Of a DNA stretch of 64,000 nt, positions 11,372 through 22,248 are shown piece by piece. The DNA lies in the NCBI GenBank assembly GCA_020466095.1, contig CM035806.1, positions 1,837,102-1,901,101 on the forward strand. Reading direction: 5' to 3'. The position numbers and the translations under genes are program-made. Position 1 is the stretch's first letter; the number at the start of each line of letters is the position of its first letter. The notes beneath the pieces are model-generated. The model ran no database searches, was not told where the DNA came from, and saw only the letters and a program-made list of their open reading frames with translations. Source of the stretch: Chlorops oryzae (Eukaryota > Arthropoda > Insecta > Diptera > Chloropidae).

Positions 11372-11911
11372 CTAAACTTCCTGGGCTTTTAGTGCCGCTT
11401 GGCTGTCGGAATGGATCGCTATGTTCGCTCCAGTTACACGCCTTTTGAGGCATTCTCTGACACAAAGCTCAATGGCATGTATGTATTTCCGCTTGGACGA
11501 CTTGGAGGGGTATAGTTCCATCGAGACGGATATTCTGCATCTCGGTCCGTATACTCCGACACCACTATTGCCGTTTTCGAGTTTTGATCCGTCTGTTACC
11601 ATTTGCGTTTGTGGTGTGCAGGTATGCTTTTTCATCCTTCCAAGATTGACGAAGCCAAATTCCAACCTCAAAAGTCCTGTGGAAGATGTACCGTTTATCA
11701 CAGCTATCCGGCATACGAAACGATGGCTCATGGAAGACCGTTCGTAGTATGCTTAGATGGCTCATGAGATCCCCTTCTCGTAAAGATAGAGCATATGGGG
11801 ATGCGAAGTGCGCTTCCTACCGCCTCAAACTGAATAGTGATGTGAATAGGCGTTGTGTTCAGTAATGCATTGCGCATTGCCGAAGTGGGACATGAACCAC
11901 TTTTTAGTTTT
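11372..11911 (-). pseudogene. Second non-LTR pol fragment (RT tail plus RNase H)
   Basis: On the minus strand an RT-tail segment (CPTSAMRNALLNTTPIHITI, about 11890-11830) leads through a frameshift near 11735 into an RNase H frame. There MVTDGSKLENGNSGVGVYGP has the catalytic TDGS, AIELCVRECLKR carries the Glu, and IHSDSQAALKA has the second catalytic Asp. The frame is then cut at 11371 by the adjoining repeat. Sequence differs clearly from the fragment at 6155-7378, so this is another LINE family. Confidence 0.75.
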
Positions 11912-11929
11912 CTATTTTGAATACTCCTT

Positions 11930-12180
11930 GAGATATCCTTGAAAATCCTTTTTTTTTTTGTTAAGCCTTTTTTCACAATTTTATATCTCAAAAACTAATA
12001 AAGCTAGGTAGACGAAACAAACGTTGGCTGATTTCCAATAAAACAGGGAATCCAAAAAAAAAAAAAAAAAATTTACACTGAGAAAAATTTTTCACAAAAC
12101 TAAACTTAGAGAATTTTAACAATGTTTTTCACTGTATTCCCGTTGTCGCGCCACTTTCTTACTATTAAAAAAAAAAAAAA
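11930..12180 (-). repeat. Interspersed repeat shared with 38.6-39.3 kb
   Basis: Its complement matches 39150-39270: ACAGGAAATC-type segment, GCCAACGTTTGTTTC, TATCTCAAAAACTAAT and an AAAATCCTTTTT stretch. It includes one copy of the 62-bp palindrome TACACTGAGAAAAA...TTTTTCACTGTA at 12074-12136. No coding content. Confidence 0.65.
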
Positions 12181-13456
12181 AATTTCTCCGTAACGTAAAT
12201 GGACAATTGATATGTTCCCAGTACTAATATCCGGAACAAATGTGCGAAAACTGATACGAAACACATCTACAATCGTTGGTTTCAAACTATCGAAAGCATC
12301 GATGGTTTTTCGAGGACTATCGATATTTCTCATTCATTGAAATTTACTTTAGCTTTGGAAGAGTGGCGCTGGCGGTAACAGAGAGGGCATTCCCTTTACG
12401 AAATAGAAAGATTCCATAAAAATGTCCGAATTCAGATTAGGGCGATGCAAACATTCCCGTGTGAAAATACCCATGTTCCCCATGCCACGTTGCTTGAGTG
12501 GAAAAAAAAACCCACGATCTGGCATCATCGCTTCAGCCCTAATGAGAAAAAAACCCATAAATATACAAACTCACTACCCTTTTTGTTACTTCTCGTCATG
12601 AAAAATTTACAGAAATTCTGCTAATCTTATGTGTCACATTTTATAAACCAGATGAGAATTATAGGCGTCATCCTAAACCAGCTGATAGCAGGACTGCACT
12701 GTGCTTTTTAGCTGTTCGGTTTTTCCTTCTTTCTTAGGTAACGGGGCCCCATTTTTCAAACGCCCGGTGGGCCCTTTGACCCCCCCAGTCCGACCGTGTC
12801 TATTACGAATAACATTTTAACGCATTGATTTCTTTTAATACAAATTTTAATTCAAACCACTTGCAATTTGCCAACCAAATTAGTTGAAATTTGAAAATAT
12901 AACTTCTGATAGTACTTTCGATACTATCGATGGTCGCAGAAGTCAGCTAGAGCCAGCTAAAGCTAGAGCCAAGAAAATCTCAGAGTGTATCACATGACAT
13001 TTCGAAATTTCCCTCTTTCCATTTCTATGTATGCTCAGCAATGCGAAATAAAAATAAAAAAATAAAAAAAAAAGAGTTCAACGCTTCTTCGTTTATTACT
13101 TCCGAAAGCGAAGGACGATGAAATTCGATGCAAAACAAATTTGATGTCACTCAAATGACGGAAAAATACATTCAATTTATGCGGGCGGGCGCAGTAACCA
13201 TGGAAATGCTCGATGACGGTTTCTTTCTTTCGTTTTTTATTTTTTTTTTTTGTTTTGGCATATATAAATAGAAGAAAGAAATGGTTGAATAACATCGCTT
13301 CAATTAGGGAAAACTTTAGAGAATCAACGAAGAAATTTTACGGAGTGTGTGTGTGTGTGTGTGTGTGGAAGAAATACATAAATATTCTTCTAGGAAAACT
13401 GAATTATTTACACCTGAATTATTTTGCTAACGCAAAAAGTTCTTATACAAGAGACT
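12181..13456. other. Non-coding DNA, no gene recognised
   Basis: Low coding potential on both strands. A GC-rich patch GGGGCCCCATTTTTCAAACG lies near 12741, and a (GT)n run lies at about 13345-13366. Several open frames under 90 codons have no recognisable family. Confidence 0.4.
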
Positions 13457-13798
13457 TATGCCATGTTTCCATAAATGTTTTATTTTTAGATGTTTTAGTA
13501 AAACATGTCAATAAAACACTACCGTTTCCACTAGTAATTTTTTAAATTTAAGAAAAAAATTGAATTTCTTTCGTAATAATTGAAAAAAACAAAAGCAATT
13601 GTTAACAAATGTACAGTTTTTAAAATTGATTTTCTTCTTTAACGTTTTAGTTGCGTTTTGATGATGTTTTATACTAAAACACCTTGTCTACGTGTTAAAA
13701 TTTGGTAGGATAAAACGCATAACATTCTAGTTGTTTTAGCCTTAAACACGAAAATCGCTAAAACACTCAATAAAACACTAAGTGGAAACGTGGCATTA
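13457..13798. mobile_element. MITE with TATGCCATGTTTCC ends
   Basis: Left end TATGCCATGTTTCCATAAAT, right end complement TAATGCCACGTTTCCACTTA. Both ends continue into GTTTTA-rich sequence (TGTTTTATTTTTAG / GTGTTTTATTGAG). About 340 bp, AT-rich, no coding frame. Confidence 0.65.
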
Positions 13799-14168
13799 GT
13801 CCATCCCGAAAATAAAGAAGTGCGGAGAGGTTCGATGCTGTATTAAAATTTTGTTGACAACAGTCTCTCTGACATCTCGTTGGGATACCATCTTTTCATG
13901 TGCATACATAAATATTTATGTAAAGGCGTACATATCCCTGCAGGAAATGACAGTAGTGAATCTATACTCTTTTTCTACTGTCCGCGTCAACAGTACTACT
14001 ACTGACCAATTATGCCCTTCGCAATGCAAACTGCTATAGACAATTAACATTGCTTGTCATTGCAAAACCACCAATAGTGGAGACAAACAATAGACATAGA
14101 CTATTGGACAAGGGAACCATTATGAAGGCATTTATTTTAGTACGTCAATAGCAAGAGCCATTCGTGTG

Positions 14169-14233
14169 CCTATGGTGGCTCAATGCGTTGAGTGCTTGCC
14201 TTGAGCTCTGAAGATCGCGGGTTCAAATCTCTT
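14169..14233 (+). other. tRNA-like segment (degenerate)
   Basis: TGGCTCAATGCGTTGAG resembles a Pol III A box, and 40 bases later GGGTTCAAATCTC resembles a B box. The spacing suits a tRNA, but a good acceptor stem is not visible and T/A-rich DNA follows. Likely a tRNA-derived relic, as at 59.6 and 59.9 kb. Confidence 0.4.
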
Positions 14234-14402
14234 ATTTTTTTGTTTGTTTATTTTTTTATTTATTTACTTTTTTTTTAAGTAAATAATAGTTTAAAAACCA
14301 AAAAGCTTTCAGGAAAAATATTTATGGTAACAAATGAAAAAATTTTTCAATCCAAGACATGATTTTTTGAAAGACTTTTTTGCATATAATTTGCTTTCAT
14401 CC

Positions 14403-15145
14403 TTAAGGGGGTCTTCTCATTGAGCAACTTTTTTTTTCGACTTTTTTTTTTTTGCATTTATTTATAGCTTGGGTAGTTGTGAATATGCCCCTAAAAGGAT
14501 TTTTTGAAATTCGAAATAGTTTAGAGGATATAGCCTTCTTTGTCGAGCAAGATCTGCGCTAAAACGAGTAATTTTTGCGTTGCTTCAAACTTTAAACGCG
14601 TTTATCTCGAAACCACGTTTTTCGAACTGGCGGCCATGATATCTCCAGTTCAACTGAACCGATTTTCATGAAACAAAGTGGAATCGACGCAGAATTGTCA
14701 CCATTCTCGGGTGAACCTCGACCATAATTTTAAAAAATTTTTTACTATTTTTTTTTTACACTAAACTACAAAAAAAAAAGCCCGAAATTGAAATTTTTTT
14801 TGAATGGCCGCCATTTTGTCAAAAAAAAATCACAAAATTAAGCTTGAGGTTCACCCGAGAATTACATCTATACTGATTATAACCCCGTTTTTTTTTTCCA
14901 TTTCGGACGCTCCGGAGACCCGGAATCGTGGCCGCCGTGACGGCACCTTTTTTTTCACCACCAACTTTGAAGTCTCATTACTTTTTGAACAGCCCACGTA
15001 TCGAGGCAAAAAAATTTTTTATTTACTTTGAACCTTTTGTAATACAATAAATAAAAAAAGTTTTCAATTATTCTTTGCGTTTTCAAATAAGAATTTTTTT
15101 AAAAAGGGTCCAAAAAACGGGTTTTCAATGAGAAGACCCCCTTAA
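14403..15145. mobile_element. TTAA-flanked non-autonomous element, copy 2
   Basis: Same element and orientation as 4001-4759, with the same GGGGGTCTTCTCATTGA inverted ends inside TTAA. The copies differ mainly in A/T run lengths plus small indels. Confidence 0.85.
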
Positions 15146-15288
15146 GCGTAGGAATTGTTTTATTTTAAATTATTTTTAAATTAGTTTTCATAACAGAAAT
15201 GCATTGACCTTAAGCCGGGAAGAATAGATTAAATTATTTTTATACATCAAATATTACCGCTTTTTCACATTTTCATCCGCCTTCGAAG

Positions 15289-15362
15289 TGCTTTGAACCG
15301 GGAACCTTCAGACTGCTGGGCGAGAACGCATGCTGCTCTATTGCTATTGAGGCCTCTGAGAT
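15289..15362 (-). other. tRNA-like segment (degenerate)
   Basis: On the minus strand, CCGGTTCAAAGC resembles a B box, preceded by an A-box-like AGGCCTCAATAGCAATAGAG at roughly tRNA spacing. No intact cloverleaf was found by eye. Weak call. Confidence 0.25.
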
Positions 15363-15761
15363 GTGTTCAGCAAATATTGTTAAATGAATGAAATCTAGCT
15401 GTAGAAACCTCGTTGATTGTTTCTATCGCATTCACTGCAGCAAAAACTCACAAAAAATTAATATATATAGACTTCTTGTTGACATGGTCGACAGAGATGA
15501 ACTATACCTATTGACTCATTGTAGACATTGGATCATGTGCCGCCAGGCTTTCTGCAGGGAAGATATTCAAAACAAACCTACCACGAATTGGGTGCAAAAA
15601 CTACTTTCAATTCAATCCGATTAGGTTTGTAAAACATTGTAGGTAGCTATGTAATGTTATAAATTAGTCAACCCACAACTGTTATTATTGTATGTACATA
15701 TTTTTCCCCCATTATGTCCTCAAAGAAAAAGGAAAAAATCAGCAATTGTGGTACCTTTTTC

Positions 15762-15958
15762 CTGTAAACATCACTAGTATTTAACTGGTGCAAATTTACC
15801 CAATTGCCTACAAAATTACTACTAGAACAATTGTGGTGCAAATTGTACTATTGCCTTCCTGTACTGATTTTCTACAGAATTTTATATGGGCGAGTATAGA
15901 AAAGAACGAGTACTGGTGACATTTGCACTAGTAAAGTACTAGTTGAAAATTCTGCAGG
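15762..15958. mobile_element. Short inverted-repeat element
   Basis: Left CCTGTAAACATCACTAGTAT...CTGGTGCAAAT and right, complemented, CCTGCAGAATTTTCAACTAG...CTAGTGCAAAT form an imperfect TIR of about 40 bp. The CCTGCAG end resembles the CCCTGCAGGAA family. No coding content. Confidence 0.45.
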
Positions 15959-16608
15959 GTATGTATGCACATACACATATACTTATATATATGAAGGTTG
16001 ATACTTTCCCTGCAGTTGTGTAGATGTCGATTGGCCATGCTGGAAGTACCTACCGAACTACTCCGTATATGAGTGCTTACTTGACTGACCCTATGGTAAG
16101 CGAACGCCGAACCACCGATCAGAAAAATGTACGTATACGGACGAAAGCGACAGAAAGCGTAAACGAAAAAATAAAATTTCGATTATGCTTCGCTTTTCAC
16201 CTATTTTCATTGGTCCACTGTGAACGATGTGGTGACGATTGACCCTATTTGCGGACATTTTTTTTTACAAAAAACGAAATTATGAAATTCATGGCTTAGG
16301 ATTGACAAAGTAAGTAGTAAGGTGGTGGTTGCAAGTAAGTAGTAACGAACCAGTGTCCAATACTAGAGGGTTTCTATGTGACTTCACAAAAGATCTTAGA
16401 GCCTTAATAATAGGGCAAACTATTGTGCCATTGGAGAAAAGGAAATTGAATTTTTCTTCGGCCAATAAGAGATTCTTAGAAACAAATTTTGGAAAGGCAA
16501 AGAGTATAAAATTATTAAAGAGCTTGCAATGCGCTCATTGCAAATTGCGTTAGCGAATCGTTGTTTGCGAACATAATAGGGGGACTCATGCAGGCTCGCA
16601 AAACAATA

Positions 16609-16875
16609 GTGGGTCTCATGCAGCTTCGCAAATTGTGGGAAATGAGAAATTTCTCACACAACTTTCAAAATTTATATGAAAATTTACTATGGGAAAAGTT
16701 GCGAAGGCATTTGCGAAGCTGCATGAGTACCACTAATGTCTTTTGAGACATTAGTGGGACTCATGCAGCTTCGCAATTGTGGGAAATGAGAAATTTCTCA
16801 CACAACTGTCAAAATTTATATGAAAATTTACTATGGAAAAGTTGCGAAGGCATTTGCGAAGCTGTATGAGTACCA
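16609..16875. mobile_element. Two tandem copies of a 122-125 bp hairpin element
   Basis: Unit 1 (16609-16733) and unit 2 (16754-16875) both begin GTGGG(T/A)CTCATGCAGCTTC and end GAAGCTG(C/T)ATGAGTACCAC, each an inverted repeat around GAGAAATTTCTC. A 20-bp spacer containing TAATGTCTTTTGAGACATTA is itself a palindrome. A partial third left end lies near 16570-16590. Confidence 0.75.
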
Positions 16876-17000
16876 CTTATGTCTTCCTATATTTCCGATC
16901 GCAAATTATCTGACCCTTCTTAGACAGTTCGCAAAATGTTAATGCTCATTCATATAAAAGTTCCATCCTTTTTCGAATAAAGGCTTACCCACCCATCTTA

Positions 17001-17458
17001 TAGGCCGTTTACATATGCCATTTTATTCGCGTTTTATCAACTTTGCCCGTTTTAGCACTAAAACAACTTAGATTTTTCCCGTTTTATCGCGAAAAAACTA
17101 AAACGAGAAACTTTCCTGTTTTAATTTAAAACAAGTAGCTAAATAAGATAAATCCTGCTTATAACTGCTAAAAATATCGAAATCTGAGTGTCATCACTAT
17201 AAAAACGCAAGACATATGGTAATTGAAATTTCTAATTTAAAAATTGTGAGGTTAATTCCACAACCAATGTCGAAAACGAACGCAATTTCAATAATTGCTT
17301 CTTATCTAAATTACAATATTCACTCATATTTCACGTGTTGAGCAAACAAAAAATAACCACAAAATGAAAAAACGACATGTGCATATGTAAACACCCCGTT
17401 TTGACTTAGTCGTTTTAGCTTAAACGAGTAGCGCTAAAACCTATATGTAAATGCCCTA
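17001..17458. mobile_element. MITE with TAGGCCGTTTACATAT ends
   Basis: Left TAGGCCGTTTACATATGCCA. The right end complement is TAGGGCATTTACATATAGGT. Both ends lead into GTTTTA/CGTTTTAGC motifs. About 460 bp, non-coding, and related in style to the 13457-13798 element. Confidence 0.6.
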
Positions 17459-17560
17459 TTACCTTACTTTTTCGGTTCATAAAACCCGATTGACTGTGTA
17501 CAAAGTCAGCCCGAATGTGCTTTGCGAAAAAAACTTCCTATGTTTTGCGAAGCTTATAAT

Positions 17561-17783
17561 CAGGGGTGTCACAGAATCCGATAGCTATCGGAATCGGAAT
17601 TAAAACCGATCGAAATTTCATACAGAATTTACAAATTTTGTTGTTTTTGGTTTTCAATCGGAACTATTATCGATTCTTAATTGCACAGAACCCTATTTCA
17701 TCCGGCTGTCTATGAAAAATATATGAAAATTCAGTCGACTAAAATTCCAATTCCGACAGCTATCGAATTCTGTGACACCCCTG
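17561..17783. mobile_element. CAGGGGTGTC-ended MITE (hAT-like)
   Basis: CAGGGGTGTCACAGAATCCG on the left and, complemented, CAGGGGTGTCACAGAATTCG on the right. The TIRs continue through a GATAGCTATCGG palindrome. 223 bp. A convincing 8-bp duplication is not visible, so the hAT label rests on the termini. Confidence 0.7.
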
Positions 17784-18442
17784 AAATGCTTCGATGTACG
17801 ATTTTTGTCAAAATCTCTTTCAAAACAATCGGTTGACCACGTTGCGTTTTTTCTATGTTTACAGGTTAAAATGAACATTGTTGATTTACAGAAAATGTGT
17901 CATACAGAAAATGTCTAAAGGCTTCAAAATTTCAAATTTGAAATATTTGTAAATTAAGTCAAGCCCCTTTGGGGGGTTTTTTTTTTTTTTTGTTTTCATT
18001 ATCAATCAACCTGTTTATTGTTACGCTCTTCGTAGCAACATTTCAATCGTAATGACTCACACCTTTGGAATTCCAAAGAAAAGTTTTCATCACACAGCAA
18101 GCAAAACAGACGGAATTCAAGACATTCAGTCCGCCAGTCATTCAGTTAGTCAAGAATTGATAAAATGCATTTTTTGTTCAAATTGAAAGAACTGCGAGCG
18201 AATGCTGCACGATAGACGAACAGAAAGACCGACAGACAGACAGACGTATGTACGTACGTACACACACGCCTACAATGAAGTGTATGTGAACTTGAATCTC
18301 TTGAAATTTAGCTTTGAAGGGTGGAACGAATTCAATGGTCCGTCCGCACACGGAGACTAGAGTGACTTCATCTGGTCACGTTTCATCGTTAGAATATAAA
18401 AATTGTAATATTTTTTATTATGGCTTTTAAAAAAACACTTAC

Positions 18443-18520
18443 CTTTAGCACTTCTAATTTACGAAAACTTAGTTCATCATCAGCAGTTGCCGAAAAATCG
18501 TGTTTAGCGATTGCTTCCAT
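18443..18520 (-). CDS. drk: drk (Grb2 adaptor) first coding exon
   Basis: Minus strand, 26 codons from ATG (CAT at 18518-18520) to a strong donor (GTAAGT, 18437-18442), phase 0. The protein starts [20 protein letters not shown] and ends KLEVLK. From family knowledge, this is the start of the N-terminal SH3 domain of Drosophila Drk/Grb2, with the ALYDF-like AKHDF and the acidic DDELSF RT loop. Drk links activated receptor tyrosine kinases to Sos and Ras through SH3-SH2-SH3. The rest (SH3 end, SH2, second SH3) is not found in 1-18436 on either strand, so the next coding exon is probably beyond the left edge. KLEVLK differs slightly from the fly KTQILK. It is head-to-head with the MIF4G gene at 21893. 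Confidence 0.9.
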
Positions 18521-19220
18521 TGTGTATTTATATATGTATAAATATATTTATATGTTCCTATGTGTGTGTGTGTGTGTGTGTGTGTGAGTATTATATATAT
18601 TTATATATAAATATATATATTTATCTATATATTTTTATATAGATGTGTCTCGCCTGATTTGTGATTTTGCTGATGTCGCTGCTCTTTTCGCTGCGTTGTC
18701 TTGTAATTTTTGCTGCTGCTGATGCGTTGTTGTTGTTGTTGCTGTTGCTTTTGATGTTTTCCTTCTATGCTATATGGTTTTTGTTATTATTGTTGTTGGT
18801 GTTGCTGTGTTGTCTTTGCCTTTGCCGCTGTTTCTCGACGTTCGTATATGCGGCGAGTCGTGTTTGAGTGTGTGTGTGTGTGTGTCCGTTTGTGTGTGTG
18901 TACAAGTGCGTTTTTTTTTTTTGTATATTCCTCACTTATCAATGTAAATTTCAATTAAATCAGCCTTTTCAGTTGGTTGCAGTTAGACTTAACTTTGTAT
19001 TCTTTTATTTCACTTCTTTTGTTTAAATCTCCTAAATGCGAATCAATGTTTTAATTATTACGATATTCGTTCACCGAAGCTTCTCTTTGTGTTCCATCAA
19101 GAAGAGAGACAACACTACATAGCACAACACTTCTTGTTAACAAAAAACAAAAAAAAAACTTCACACGCGCTTGTAATGAAGGAGCGCGACGGTAACTCCA
19201 CGTCCGAATAGTATAAAATT
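18521..19220 (-). promoter_or_regulatory. Probable drk 5' leader and promoter region
   Basis: Upstream of the drk ATG on the minus strand lie a TA-rich stretch, two (CA)n runs (about 18559-18586 and 18869-18900), a CAG/CAA-rich stretch (about 18710-18830), and then a more complex segment. A TATA-like TTTTATACTATTCGG at about 19207-19221, followed by GTCGCGCTCC, is a possible core promoter. Inferred only; no transcript evidence. Confidence 0.3.
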
Positions 19221-19403
19221 CCAAAGAAAACTGGCGGCTTTCTAGTCTTTAGCTTTTTTAGCATATTTGACTATCTTTGGAATCTAGCTATTTATAGCTA
19301 AATTCTTGCCACCTCAAAACAATATGTATGGTTGCCGTTAAAAATAAAAATAAAAAAGCGCCAAGGCAATCCAAAAAAAAGGAGCCAATTCAACTATACG
19401 GGT

Positions 19404-19794
19404 CAGTGCTGTCGTTTTCAATTTTCGTTTAGTAGATAGCCTGCTTTTTTTTAGTAGTATTTTGGGACATTTTGTAGTACGTTTAGGAAATCAAATAAAA
19501 TGGGTTGGAAATATAATATTTAACGAATGCACTTCTTTTAAAAACATTTCCTGGATGGAACAGGAATGGTACTACTGTATCCGAGTAAATTTTACGAAAT
19601 TTAAAAAAAAAAAGAATATTGTATAGCTGTCTTTTTTCATTTTTGAGAAAAAATTTTTGACGGATACTAGTAAACTACTATACAGATCTGCATTTCTAGA
19701 GAAATGTAGTAATATTTCAATTTTAGTAGTATAGTAGTAAGGGTGATGAAAATGTAGTAAAATACTACAATTGTAGTAATTCCGACAGCACTAC
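19404..19794. mobile_element. hAT MITE with perfect 8-bp TSD
   Basis: Termini CAGTGCTGTCG and CGACAGCACTA. The element is flanked by an exact 8-bp duplication ATACGGGT (19396-19403 and 19795-19802). The inside is rich in TAGTAGTA/GTAGTAAAAT motifs and has no coding frame. Confidence 0.85.
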
Positions 19795-19930
19795 ATACGG
19801 GTGCCAAAATTTATTTTATAATTTATTTATATTCAACATTAGATCTGTTAAAGGGCCACATAAACATTCAGTCCGAATGAATCAGTCAGTTAGTTGTGTT
19901 TGTGAACAAAAGCATTTCACACATGTACAT

Positions 19931-20118
19931 CAAGAGTGTCACAACTCATAATTTGCCGGCCTAATCGCACACTGATAGTTATTGGGTTTTTTTTGTTATT
20001 GAAAATCAGAGCTAAATACAGTCAAGTCAGTCTCTTCGCCATACAAATGCACCTAGACTGCAATGGTTAAGCTGCGTTTTTTTTTTTTAATTTAAGATTT
20101 CGAGTTGTGACACTCTTG
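19931..20118. mobile_element. 188-bp MITE, CAAGAGTGTCACAACTC ends
   Basis: Perfect 17-bp inverted ends CAAGAGTGTCACAACTC / GAGTTGTGACACTCTTG. Flanks ATGTACAT and AATAACAT are only partly alike. The end style resembles hAT MITEs. Confidence 0.75.
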
Positions 20119-20336
20119 AATAACATGTGCGATGTGTGCGGTACACCGACACATGATGTTGAATGAATGGACAAGAGTACTTCAATAGGTACACGGATGA
20201 CTGATCAGTCAAATTGAATGTTTATTTGAAGCTTAAGTCACAGACCTGCACTTTAAGCTTTCATATATCAGTGACTTCGATCATTTTGAGTGTACTTTGG
20301 GTACTGAGTAATTTTTTTTTACTCTTTACAGTTTAA

Positions 20337-20918
20337 AGGCTGGTATCCAGTTCGGTAAGGAATGTCAGCAGAAATTTTATATTTTTTTCTCCGAGGAAAA
20401 AAGGTAGTTCTACAGAACTTTTTAGTGCAACAGAGGCAATCTGTCATATGTCACATGTGTCAAAAAAGTGAAACGAAACACAGAAATTCAAAAGGCGCGA
20501 TTATAAACGTTCAGAATAAAAAGCGCGCAAATTCTTCTACTCTCTTTAACAAGCGATATTAATTCGCGTTTATTCTCGTTTGAGAAATTTATTAAGCGTT
20601 TTTGGTGTTTTTTGGGGTTTTTCTCCATGTTTTTTTGAAAAAACCCGAAAAATGGATGCACTATTTCTATACAATCACAACTGACCTACCTCACTTGTCA
20701 AAATTTCTCCAAGAAACAATTCATTTGCAATTATTTCTGCTGATATCCGGGGTTACCGTGCACATTTTATGTCAAAAAAACGTATTAAAATATGTACTAA
20801 TTTTTTGCCGAACTGGGGACTGCATGCAGAAAATTTCTTGAAGAAATATTTCTTAAGCATTTCTTTGGCTTTTTTTTTATATGGAGTTTTTCATTCCTTG
20901 GGGAACTGGAGACCAGCC
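20337..20918. mobile_element. TTAA-flanked MITE, AGGCTGGTATCCAGTTC ends
   Basis: TTAA (20333-20336), then AGGCTGGTATCCAGTTC; the other end is GAACTGGAGACCAGCC, then TTAA (20919-20922). TIR continues as GGTAAGGAATG / CATTCCTTGGGG. 582 bp. No recognisable protein. Piggybac-type target preference is inferred from TTAA. Confidence 0.7.
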
Positions 20919-20922
20919 TTAA

Positions 20923-21654
20923 GTGGTTAATCCACATTCGAGCATGGTCGTGCGAGCGGCTCGGCTCGATGAAATGCTCGAACGTATGTGGTGATGTTGG
21001 TTAATGAATTGGCTCGGAGCTCTTTGGTACACAAAAAAACCTTGCTAAACGGCAACCACGCAAATAATGACCCATCGCATTTTTACCGAGTACTTTTAAT
21101 TTGCCAAATACTCCGCCACTTCTGCCATCTTGTTTTCTAGAGAATACAATTCTGGACAGTGCTGCCGCTATTCACAAAATCTCCTTACCGAGCCCAATGA
21201 AGAAATATAACCACTTCTGAAATAACATAACCAAATATTTGAAATAATTTTTTTATTTTTTTTTTTTTCAGTAAAAATAACTTGTCAAAATTTGCGAAAT
21301 GAAAATTAAAAATAGAAAATAACAAATTGAATTTTAACATATTTGAGCATAGGGGAATGCAGTAAATTTGAATTAAATTGGTTATTGGCTGACTCAACGG
21401 AATGAGGTTTTTTATATACCCATTTATGTTATTATTTAGAATATTCCCTTAAAAGCGAAAAGATTGAAAAACCGGAAAGTGTAAAATTTTTCATACAAAA
21501 TTTCATTAATTAATATTTTAGTCTCGTTGATTAAGGAGTTTTCGAGGTTTTTGAGGCAAAAAACGCGTTTAAGAAAAAAAAAAAAAAAACCCCTATTTAT
21601 TTCAGTTTCTAAAAGTATTTTAACAATTTTATTTTTTTTTTTTTTTTTGTAGAA
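20923..21654. other. Intergenic DNA upstream of the MIF4G gene
   Basis: Contains a hairpin-like CCACATTCGAGCAT...ATGCTCGAACGTATGTGG at about 20931-20991. Otherwise AT-rich with A and T runs. The promoter of the plus-strand gene is probably in or just after this stretch, but no core element stands out. Confidence 0.4.
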
Positions 21655-21892
21655 TTGCTGATCAGTCTTGCAAAGCCATGCGAATTCAACGTAAAATTTC
21701 GAATATCAAAACTATTAAAAAAATATTTGAAATGTGAAGAGAAAAAACATCATATCGATCGTACATGCAGCAGCAGTAGGGAAGTAACCGATTGTTATTC
21801 GAATCGAAATCGAACATACGGCAACACTGATTCTGAGAGTTGAGGTTCTTTAATATTGTAAATTTATAGTACATTTTAATAAAAAAAGAAAA

Positions 21893-22128
21893 ATGCAAAG
21901 AGAATACAGCTCGAATGGCGCTGGTGTGGCTAATTTACGTGAAATCTATAGTTTTCTGGAAGAACCAATTAGATCATTAAACTTGGCAGCCGGCGCTGGA
22001 CCATATGATAGAATTGTTGAAATGATACGTCAACTGGATTTACAGGATGATGGCATACAAATGAATCAAAAAATCAAAGCAATCGAAACGGATTTCTGTA
22101 ATATTGTCAAAGATGAGAATATGCTCTG
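21893..22128 (+). CDS. MIF4G-domain gene, coding exon 1
   Basis: Starts ATG CAA AGA GAA (MQREYSSNGAGVANLREIYS) after an A-rich leader with AAAA at -4 to -1, a good fly initiation context. It ends ATG CTC TG before GTAAGT, phase 2. The segment GVANLREIYSFLEEPIRSLN continuing to KAIETDFCNIVKDENML has the helical pattern that begins the MIF4G fold of CTIF/PAIP1/MIF4GD-type proteins. These proteins bind eIF4 factors, cap-binding complex or poly(A)-binding protein, and act in translation or mRNA decay in the cytoplasm. The family is recognised from the whole MIF4G region across exons 1-2. I do not assign a symbol. Confidence 0.85.
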
Positions 22129-22248
22129 GTAAGTTAGGTTAAAAAAAAAAAAATAATTAATTAAGTAAGAAAGAATTTGGTTTGCGTGCTTCCAAAGAAC
22201 AAAGAATTCATATGTTGTATACCTAAAAATTTTTTAATGTCCTTGCAG

